Positions 8,946 through 15,988 of a DNA stretch of 28,462 nucleotides are shown piece after piece (the stretch's first letter is position 1; each line of letters starts with the position of its first letter). A program made the position numbers and the translations under genes. The notes beneath the pieces were generated by a model, which was not told the DNA's origin, made no database searches, and saw only the letters and a list, made by a program, of their open reading frames with translations. The DNA comes from CAZSHG01 sp964459995 (GTDB lineage Bacteria > UBP14 > UBA6098): the NCBI GenBank assembly GCA_964459995.1, contig CAYWOR010000021.1, positions 1-28,462 of the forward strand. The letters are read 5' to 3'.

Positions 8946-10616
8946 ATGGACGAACAACGCAAATATGAGACCCTCGAAGCCTATCTCGAAGAACTTGGGG
9001 ACAAAAAAAGTGTTACCTTTGAGGATATCGAGGATTTCCTCGATCAACTCGACGGAGACATTAACCCGGAGGATGTGATAGATTTCCTCTCGGCGAATGG
9101 GATAACCGTTATCGGTATTCAGAAATCCGAGCACAAACATGTGCGGAAGGACGACCCTCTTTGGCTTTATATCAAAGAGGTTGGGAAGGTCAGCATTCTC
9201 GGCAAAGAGCGCGAACTCGAACTTGCCGAAAAAATGGATAACATCCTTCGCGAAATGCGCGATATCATAACCGCGAACACGATGTTTATATCCAACCTCA
9301 TTTATATCGCCGAATTCGTCGAAAGCAGAGATATTCCTGTTGACGAATTTATCAAAGTTACACTCGGCGATCCCGGTGCAACCAACGACGAACGCCGCCA
9401 ACAGATACTCGACACAATCACTCAAATAGCCACCGAGCTGAAAGACATGCGGTCGTCGATTCTAAAAACCTGCTCACAGGGCAAAAGATCGAAGGCCGAG
9501 GAAAAGAAGATAGCCAATCTCCACGCCTCAATTTGCGAAAAAATAGCCTCTTTCGATTTAACATACAGAACACTCGAAATGTTCCGCCCGGGATTCGCGA
9601 AGGTGCTTGCCGCTATCAACCAGCGCAGGGATAGGCTCGATGCGCTTATTTCCGTCGATGGTCTCGATCCGGAGAAAGTCCGCAAGGTCGCCGATGAGGT
9701 TATATCGAAAAAGATTACGATGAAGAAAGCGACCGAAACGCTCAGAGTTGCACCCTCTTTCATCGCGGAAATAGTTGTGCTTCGCAAACGCGAGCATCGA
9801 ATACTGAAGGCACTCGAAATGACCTCCTTCGTTCCTGTGGAAAAACTCGTCGAGACGCTCGAAAACACACCGAAACTCTGGGCGGCTTATGACGAATGCA
9901 AACGCCTTCTTATCGAAGCAAATGTCCGTTTAGTAATTAATATCGCTAAAAACTACACGAATCAGGGAGTCGATTTTCTCGATCTTATTCAGGAGGGCAA
10001 TACCGCCCTAATAAAGGCTGTCGAGCGATTCGACCCGAGCAGAGGTTATAAACTAGGCACCTATGCGATATGGTGGATTCGTCAGGCTATGCTTCGAACC
10101 CTCGCGGAGCAATCCCACGTCGTGAAACTTCCGACATATTTAGTGCAATGGATTCGCAGATACTCGCGAACCGCGCAGGAACTATCTCAGAAATACGGAA
10201 GGGAACCGACTCCGCAGGAGGTCTCGGAGGAGTTGGAAGTCGCCCCCGGAAAAAGCAACAAAATGCAACGTTTCTTCACCGGACAGGTATCGCTCAATAA
10301 AGCCATCGGCAACGACGACAGCAGAACCCTCGAGGACATCCTCGCCGACGAAAAATCCAGCTCACCGATGAACACCGCAAATCTGACCATGCTTCAACAC
10401 GAGCTAAAAAGGGTTCTTAACACACTGACAGCCAAAGAACAACGTGTTATCTCACTTCGCTTCGGTCTCGAGGATGATATGCCGCGCACTTTGGAAGAAA
10501 TCGGCCAGATTTTCGACCTTTCGCGCGAAAGAATTCGTCAGATTGAAATGAAGGCTTTATCGAAGCTAAGACATCCCAGCAAATTGGAAAAATTATCACC
10601 ATATTTTAGAGACTAA
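8946..10616 (+). CDS. rpoD: RNA polymerase housekeeping sigma factor RpoD, long form
   Basis: 556 residues. An N-terminal acidic region 1.1-like part (1-65, rich in E and D) leads to region 1.2 (DPLWLYIKEVGKVSIL, about 70-85). A large non-conserved segment follows (about 110-310). Then come region 2 (NVRLVINIAKNYTNQG, IQEGNTALIKAVERFDPSRG, TYAIWWIRQAM, about 322-385), region 3, and region 4 with the helix-turn-helix RTLEEIGQIFDLSRERIRQI (about 515-534). The position right after dnaG is the classical macromolecular-synthesis operon order and supports the rpoD assignment. AAGGCGGT (8933-8940) precedes ATG 8946. It coexists with the compact sigma at 347-1204. Citrate lyase genes follow after only 17 bases, which is unusual for this operon. 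Confidence 0.95.
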   Translation: MDEQRKYETLEAYLEELGDKKSVTFEDIEDFLDQLDGDINPEDVIDFLSANGITVIGIQKSEHKHVRKDDPLWLYIKEVGKVSILGKERELELAEKMDNILREMRDIITANTMFISNLIYIAEFVESRDIPVDEFIKVTLGDPGATNDERRQQILDTITQIATELKDMRSSILKTCSQGKRSKAEEKKIANLHASICEKIASFDLTYRTLEMFRPGFAKVLAAINQRRDRLDALISVDGLDPEKVRKVADEVISKKITMKKATETLRVAPSFIAEIVVLRKREHRILKALEMTSFVPVEKLVETLENTPKLWAAYDECKRLLIEANVRLVINIAKNYTNQGVDFLDLIQEGNTALIKAVERFDPSRGYKLGTYAIWWIRQAMLRTLAEQSHVVKLPTYLVQWIRRYSRTAQELSQKYGREPTPQEVSEELEVAPGKSNKMQRFFTGQVSLNKAIGNDDSRTLEDILADEKSSSPMNTANLTMLQHELKRVLNTLTAKEQRVISLRFGLEDDMPRTLEEIGQIFDLSRERIRQIEMKALSKLRHPSKLEKLSPYFRD

Positions 10617-10633
10617 CAAATAACGAGGTAAGA

Positions 10634-11824
10634 ATGGAAATTAAAAAGACGGCTCACGCCGGACGTATCGAGCGCGGGGATTTGAGGATTACTCTTTCTC
10701 CGGGCAAGGGAAAAAATATCGAGATTAAAAGCAGTATTAGAACCTTGTATGGCGATAGAATCGAAAAGGACTGTATCGCTGAACTGGAGAGACTTGGTAT
10801 TCAGAATGCCGATGTCCTTATCGAAGACGACGGCGCACTCGAATATGTCATCGCGGCGCGCGTGGAAGCCGCTGTGGTTGAGGCCTCGGAGCAGAAAACT
10901 CCCCACAAAGTTTCTAATAGGAAGGTTTGCATTCAGCCCGAGAGGCTTAGAAGAAGCAGGCTGTATATCCCGGGCAATAATCCAGCGCTTTTCCCCAATG
11001 CTTGGCTTTTCGGTGCGGACATGCTCCTACTCGATCTCGAAGACGCTGTTCCGCCAGCGGAAAAGTTCGCAACCAGATATCTCGTCCGCAATGCGCTTCT
11101 TAGCACAGAATTCGGCGAGTCTGAAATCGCAGTTAGAATTAATCCATTGTCAAGTCCCTTCGGGATGGATGATCTCGCGGTGATTGTTCCGGCAGGACCC
11201 GAAGTTATTGTTCTTCCGAAAGCTGAATCGGCGCAGGATATTGTTCTATTGAAATCTGAGATCGCGAGAATTCAGAAAGAAGCCGGAACAAATTTCGAGA
11301 TTGCTATCCTTCCGATTATCGAGAGTGCTCTTGGAGTTATTAAAGCTCCCGAAATCGCTTCGGTCGAGGGTGTTGTGATGCTTGCTTTCGGCGCGGAAGA
11401 TTTCACGAAAGATATTGGTGCCCAGAGGACAAAGGACGCTCGCGAGCAATTCGTAGCGAGATCGACAGTCGTGCTGGCCGCTAAGGCACATGGCAAAATG
11501 GCCTCGGATACCGTTTTTAGCGACCTTGCAGACGAGGAAGGTCTTATTCGCGCCACAGAGGAAGCCAAAGCACTCGGTTTCGACGGTAGGGGATTGATAC
11601 ATCCCGGTCAGGTCGAAATTGTTCATAAAGTCTTCGCGCCTACTGAAGATGAGCTTATCTACGCGGTTCGAGTCATAAACGCCGCCCAAGAAGCGGAACG
11701 TAAAGGAAGCGGTGTTGTCGCTCTCGGTAGAAAGATGATCGATCCGCCGGTTGTCTCTCGCGCACACAGAATTCTCGGCCTCGCTGAAAAAATGAAAATG
11801 CAGATTCCAAAAATCGAGGAGTAA
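10634..11824 (+). CDS. citDE: Fused citrate lyase acyl-carrier (gamma, CitD) and citryl lyase (beta, CitE) subunits; prosthetic-group serine absent
   Basis: 396 residues in one uninterrupted frame. Residues 1-90 match CitD (GDLRITLSP, EIKSSIRTLYGD, EDDGALEYVIAARVEAA). Residues about 103-390 match CitE, the enzyme that cleaves citryl-thioester to oxaloacetate and acetyl-thioester: RSRLYIPGNNPAL, LLLDLEDAVPPAEK, LPKAESAQDI, LAFGAEDFTKDIG, GFDGRGLIHPGQ. CitD and CitE are normally separate genes. In known CitD the phosphoribosyl-dephospho-CoA arm is attached to Ser14 in the motif AGTLESGD; here the ungapped equivalent is AGRIERGD with Arg14 (codon CGC). So the carrier is either modified elsewhere or inactive, with the enzyme possibly using free CoA thioesters. 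GAGGTAA at 10625-10631 precedes ATG 10634. No citC, citX or citG is in the window. Confidence 0.92.
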   Translation: MEIKKTAHAGRIERGDLRITLSPGKGKNIEIKSSIRTLYGDRIEKDCIAELERLGIQNADVLIEDDGALEYVIAARVEAAVVEASEQKTPHKVSNRKVCIQPERLRRSRLYIPGNNPALFPNAWLFGADMLLLDLEDAVPPAEKFATRYLVRNALLSTEFGESEIAVRINPLSSPFGMDDLAVIVPAGPEVIVLPKAESAQDIVLLKSEIARIQKEAGTNFEIAILPIIESALGVIKAPEIASVEGVVMLAFGAEDFTKDIGAQRTKDAREQFVARSTVVLAAKAHGKMASDTVFSDLADEEGLIRATEEAKALGFDGRGLIHPGQVEIVHKVFAPTEDELIYAVRVINAAQEAERKGSGVVALGRKMIDPPVVSRAHRILGLAEKMKMQIPKIEE

Positions 11825-14281
11825 TTGCCCGAACATAGGAAAAAACTTGCTATTAAACTCATTGTCGAAGCCGCTACAGCACTAATTCTCGTTGTTGTGC
11901 TTTTATCACTTTTGGCTTTGAGGATATACAACAGCGCTTACGAAGGCTATGTGGAAAAGACTCTGAGCGTTAATCAATCTCTTGCGGATCTAATAAGTGA
12001 TAAGATCGAGGGGACTTTTGTCTCTATTCTCAACAACCTCGAACTTGCCGGAAAAACAACCTCGATGAGAGGAAATAACCGCAGAGAGATGATTTCCTCT
12101 GTTCGGACGCTATATGACCACTTCGATAAAAGGGTTATAGGCGTATCGAGAATGGACACATCCGGTAAAATTGTTGCGACTTGGCCGGACACTAGTGTCA
12201 TTGGCCAAAACATAGCAAATCAGACTCACGTTGTCGAAACGATGCGGACGAAGAAAGATGTCGTAAGCTGTCCCATCAAGACTGTGCAGGGATATGAGGC
12301 GATAGTCGTTCACAAGGCGGTTTACGAAAAGGATACAATTTGGGCTGGTAATGTCTGTGCTCTCGTTTCATTAGATCATGTGAAGGAGAAAATTCACGAA
12401 AATCTTAATGAGATTGGAACTCGAACCTTCATCCTCGATTCTCTTGGGCAGATAATTTATCACCCGGATCATAAAACTGGTGTTTTAATAGATAGAGCTT
12501 ACGACATCTCTTCTTCGGAGGTTCTGAGCGAACTTAAGGCCACACTTCCGAAACCATATAGAGGAAGCGGGCTTTTTAGATGTTCATCGAATGAAAGCTA
12601 TATTGTCGCCTTTTCGCCGATTCGTATTGGCGCAAATATTTGGACTTTAGGAGTTTATACGGAGAAGGATAGGATTACCGTCCAGCTCGCATATTTCCGC
12701 AAAGAGCTTATCTTGGCCATCCTCGCGATGGGAATCACAATCGCAGTAGCTTTGACGGGAATGGTCTTTTTCTACCTTCGCAAGGATAAAGGCACTGAGA
12801 TAATAACTCGAATCGAACTCGAGAAATCTAAAAACAGCCTTCTGAAAAGCGCTATCGATTCTTTCCAGATGCTTGCGGATTATGGCAATAAAAACCGCGG
12901 AGTTCAAATAGCCAGCGATTCACTTCGCGATGCTGGAGATTTCAAATTCTGCTCGATATGCAATTTTTCACCTAATGATAATTCAATAAGCTTCCCGGCG
13001 GTTTCCTACCGCGACCAACGCGACAGAAAAAGCTTTTTTGAAATCATCGATACAATCCCCCAAAGGTTGAAAATCCCCTTGGATCTCGAAAGACCCGAGT
13101 TCAAAAATCTCCTTCAGGGGCACACTCTTAGAGTAACTGCGCTCAACGAACTCTCAGGTTTTTCCGTGGAAATGAAAGGGATCATCAGCAAACTTCTCGA
13201 AGTGCTAAATCTCGGAGAAGTATATGTCATTCCGCTTCTCGACGGCCCAAGCTTCGTAGGGATAATTATGATTATCGACGAGAGGTTGTTGGAAAGTCAT
13301 CATGAGCTTATACGCCAGTATTCCGAAATCGCGATTATGATGCTCAACCTCTCGGATAATCTCTCGAATCTCCATTCGCAAAGTATCCTCTATTCGGAAA
13401 TTCTTAAAAGCCTTCATTCTGGAATTTATGTCGTCGATAAGGAGCTTAGACTGCTTTACTTCAATAACAATAGTAAACTCGGCCTAAACCTCTCGAATAA
13501 AGACATCGGCAGAAAAATCAACGAGCTGATGCCCCATGTTGAAAAACTCGGTCTTGATAAAACCTATCGTGAAGTTTTCCGAACTCGAAGAATCGTAACT
13601 AACGAAGAGGCCAGCTACCTTAGCGATTCCGCGAAACATTTCGTTAGGACTACCCTAATTCCAATCGATTCGTCTTCAGCGGAAACTGAAAAGGTTATGA
13701 CAATTATCGAAGATATTACCCGGCAAAGGGAACTTGCGGAGGAACTTAAAGACACGATGCGCGAGCTAAGAAAACTCGCTTCCACAGACGGTTTGACAGA
13801 GCTTTATAACTACCGCCATTTCTCCGAAGCACTTCCCAAAATGATGACCTCGGCACGTGAAGCGAAAGCGGAATTATGCCTCATCGTGCTCGATTTGGAT
13901 AATCTCAAAGCCTATAACGACCTCGGCGGACATCACTACGGCGATAATCTGCTTCGCGTGGTCGGACATATTTTAACACAGCATCAATCCCCGGGTGACA
14001 TCGTTGCACGATACGGCGGGGATGAATTTGTTATGATTTTGAAAAATACAAGTCTCGAAGCGGCAAAAAACCGTGCCGAATTAGTTCGGACAAGCATCCT
14101 TGCCTATCCATTTCGAGATGAAGAGTATCTCGCGGGCGGGGATGTTACCGCAAGTTTTGGTGTGGCGGCGTTCACCGACGACGTCGAGGATTCCGACGAT
14201 CTTATGCGTCGCGCTGACAGAGCGCTTTATCGCGCAAAAATGGAAGGCAAAAATAGAGTTAGAATTTGGGAAAAGTCTTAA
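11825..14281 (+). CDS. Membrane-bound sensor diguanylate cyclase (CACHE-like, GAF-like, PAS, GGDEF)
   Basis: 818 residues. Membrane segment 1 (about 13-33) and segment 2 (about 295-318) bracket an extracytoplasmic domain of about 260 residues with the character of a double CACHE ligand sensor. Inside the cell follow a GAF-like domain (about 345-505), a PAS domain (about 520-640, GIYVVDKELRLLYFN then IIEDITRQRELAEEL) and a GGDEF domain (about 655-818) with DGLTELYNYRHF, LIVLDLDNLKAYND and the intact signature YGGDEF (GGDEF 731-735). It should make c-di-GMP. The inhibitory I-site RxxD is replaced by SPGD, so feedback inhibition is probably lost. The start codon is TTG, directly after the citDE stop, with GAGGAG at 11816-11821 inside citDE. 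Its place between citDE and citF suggests it senses citrate or a related acid; that is inference. Confidence 0.92.
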   Translation: MPEHRKKLAIKLIVEAATALILVVVLLSLLALRIYNSAYEGYVEKTLSVNQSLADLISDKIEGTFVSILNNLELAGKTTSMRGNNRREMISSVRTLYDHFDKRVIGVSRMDTSGKIVATWPDTSVIGQNIANQTHVVETMRTKKDVVSCPIKTVQGYEAIVVHKAVYEKDTIWAGNVCALVSLDHVKEKIHENLNEIGTRTFILDSLGQIIYHPDHKTGVLIDRAYDISSSEVLSELKATLPKPYRGSGLFRCSSNESYIVAFSPIRIGANIWTLGVYTEKDRITVQLAYFRKELILAILAMGITIAVALTGMVFFYLRKDKGTEIITRIELEKSKNSLLKSAIDSFQMLADYGNKNRGVQIASDSLRDAGDFKFCSICNFSPNDNSISFPAVSYRDQRDRKSFFEIIDTIPQRLKIPLDLERPEFKNLLQGHTLRVTALNELSGFSVEMKGIISKLLEVLNLGEVYVIPLLDGPSFVGIIMIIDERLLESHHELIRQYSEIAIMMLNLSDNLSNLHSQSILYSEILKSLHSGIYVVDKELRLLYFNNNSKLGLNLSNKDIGRKINELMPHVEKLGLDKTYREVFRTRRIVTNEEASYLSDSAKHFVRTTLIPIDSSSAETEKVMTIIEDITRQRELAEELKDTMRELRKLASTDGLTELYNYRHFSEALPKMMTSAREAKAELCLIVLDLDNLKAYNDLGGHHYGDNLLRVVGHILTQHQSPGDIVARYGGDEFVMILKNTSLEAAKNRAELVRTSILAYPFRDEEYLAGGDVTASFGVAAFTDDVEDSDDLMRRADRALYRAKMEGKNRVRIWEKS

Positions 14282-14309
14282 TCGAATAAGAATATAATTC
14301 GGAGGAAAA

Positions 14310-15869
14310 ATGGAAGTAAAAAATGCTCTCGGGCGTATGGTTCCAACAGAGATGGACGGGCGAAAACTAACCGCTTACCAAGGAGCTTTCGCTAATCCAT
14401 TAGGCAAGGGTAATCGCGCCGCACCGCCTATTCCACGCTCATTTCCGGCGCATGCCGGTGGCGAAAATAAACTGCTCAAAGACATCAAGGAAGCGATTCT
14501 CAAGACCGGCCTGAAAGACGGCATGACGATAAGTTTCCACCATCATCTTCGCAATGGCGATTATGTCGTCAACATGGTCGTGGACGCCATCGCAGAATTG
14601 GGTATCAGGGACATCACATTAGCGCCAACCGCCCTATTTCCATGCCACGCGCCGCTTATCGAACATCTTAAAAGCGGCGTAATCCGCAATATTCAAGGCT
14701 CGATGAACGGCCCTATCGGCGAGTTTGTCAGCTACGGCAACATGCCTACCTGCGCGATTCTCCGCACCCACGGCGGCAGAGTTCGTGCGATCGAGGACGG
14801 CGATTTGCACATCGATGTCGCCTTTATCGCCGCACCCTGCGCCGACGACTACGGCAACGCTAACGGTGTTTACGGCCCATCTGTTTGCGGACCGCTCGCC
14901 TATGGCGCAATCGACGCGCAGTATGCCGACAAAGTCGTTATCGTTACCGATTATCTCGTGCGTTTCCCGTGCTTGCCCATCAGCATTCCAAGCACACATG
15001 TCGATTATGTAGTCAAAGTCGATAAAATCGGCGATTCCAACCAGATTGTCAGCGGAACGACGAAGATAACCAGAAGCCCCGCGAGACTTTTTATCGCAGA
15101 ACTCGCGGCAAAATTCATCAAAGAATCCCCATACTACCGCGATGGGATGGGATTCCAAACCGGTGCTGGCGGCATCTCACTCGCAGTTACGAAGCATCTC
15201 GGCGATTACATGCGCCAAGACGGCATTAAAGCGGCTTTCATAAATGGCGGCATTACCAAATTTGCGGTCGATTTGTTCCGCGAAGGCATCGTCGAGAAAC
15301 TGTTCGACGGCCAGGTTTTCGACACCGATTCAATCGATAGTTTCCGCGAGGACCTCTGGCATCACGAAACGCCCATGACGATGTATGCGAATGTTCACAG
15401 CAAAGGCTGTCTCGTGAACCGCCAAGACATCGGCTTCTTGGGTGCCACCGAGGTCGATGTCGATTACAATGTCAATGTGAACACCCATTCGGACGGCCTT
15501 CTGCTTCATGGCATCGGCGGCCATACCGATGTTGCCGCGGGAGCACAGTTGTGCATGATTGTCATTCCGGCATATCGTAAAAGAATACCTATTATCCGCG
15601 ACGCCGTAACAACCGTAACTACCCCGGGAGAGACTATCGACGTCATCGTTACCGAAATGGGAATCTGCATAAATCCTCTCAGAAAAGACCTTTTAGAGCA
15701 TTTCAAGAACTCTGCACTTCCCATTCGCGATATTCGCGATGTGAAAAAACAGGTTGACGGAATATGCGGCGGCCAGCCGACCCCGCCCAAACTCGGTGAC
15801 CGTGTTGTAGCGCTAATCGAATACCGGGACGGCACAATCATTGACTCCGTCAGACAGGTCTTGAAATAG
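14310..15869 (+). CDS. citF: Citrate lyase alpha subunit (citrate:acetyl-ACP transferase)
   Basis: 519 residues against about 510 in E. coli CitF, and collinear with it throughout. It exchanges the acetyl group on the carrier (or CoA) for citrate, giving the citryl thioester that CitE cleaves; together they open citrate fermentation to acetate and oxaloacetate in the cytoplasm. Conserved stretches include LKDGMTISFHHHLRNGDYVV (about 69-88), THGGRVRAIEDGDLHIDVAF, GDSNQIVSGTTKITRSPARL, GFQTGAGGISLAVTKHL (about 280-296), GATEVDVDYNVNVNTHSDG and the final VVALIEYRDGTIIDSVRQV. GGAGG at 14301-14305 gives a strong start at ATG 14310. It is the last gene of the dnaG-rpoD-cit run, with a terminator 17 bases after the stop. 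Neither the ligase CitC nor the prosthetic-group enzymes CitG and CitX are nearby. Confidence 0.97.
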   Translation: MEVKNALGRMVPTEMDGRKLTAYQGAFANPLGKGNRAAPPIPRSFPAHAGGENKLLKDIKEAILKTGLKDGMTISFHHHLRNGDYVVNMVVDAIAELGIRDITLAPTALFPCHAPLIEHLKSGVIRNIQGSMNGPIGEFVSYGNMPTCAILRTHGGRVRAIEDGDLHIDVAFIAAPCADDYGNANGVYGPSVCGPLAYGAIDAQYADKVVIVTDYLVRFPCLPISIPSTHVDYVVKVDKIGDSNQIVSGTTKITRSPARLFIAELAAKFIKESPYYRDGMGFQTGAGGISLAVTKHLGDYMRQDGIKAAFINGGITKFAVDLFREGIVEKLFDGQVFDTDSIDSFREDLWHHETPMTMYANVHSKGCLVNRQDIGFLGATEVDVDYNVNVNTHSDGLLLHGIGGHTDVAAGAQLCMIVIPAYRKRIPIIRDAVTTVTTPGETIDVIVTEMGICINPLRKDLLEHFKNSALPIRDIRDVKKQVDGICGGQPTPPKLGDRVVALIEYRDGTIIDSVRQVLK

Positions 15870-15886
15870 TAGAATTGCAGTTGCAC

Positions 15887-15915
15887 AAGGGGGCGGTTTT
15901 TCGCCCCCTTTTTTA
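15887..15915 (+). terminator. Intrinsic terminator of the dnaG-rpoD-cit operon
   Basis: AAGGGGGCG (15887-15895) and CGCCCCCTT (15902-15910) form a perfect 9-bp stem with a 6-base loop. A T run to 15914 follows. It closes the operon right after citF. Confidence 0.92.
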
Positions 15916-15929
15916 TTTTTTCAAAGAAG

Positions 15930-15956
15930 TTGACGAGAACTTCAAATGAATATACA
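15930..15956 (+). promoter_or_regulatory. Promoter for the fibre-like protein gene
   Basis: TTGACG at 15930-15935 is followed by TATACA at 15951-15956 (15-base spacing) or TACATT at 15953-15958 (17-base spacing). It lies between the citF terminator and the start at 15989, whose predicted leader is short. Confidence 0.5.
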
Positions 15957-15988
15957 TTAAGAATATGTTCTTAACATTGGAGGCAGAG

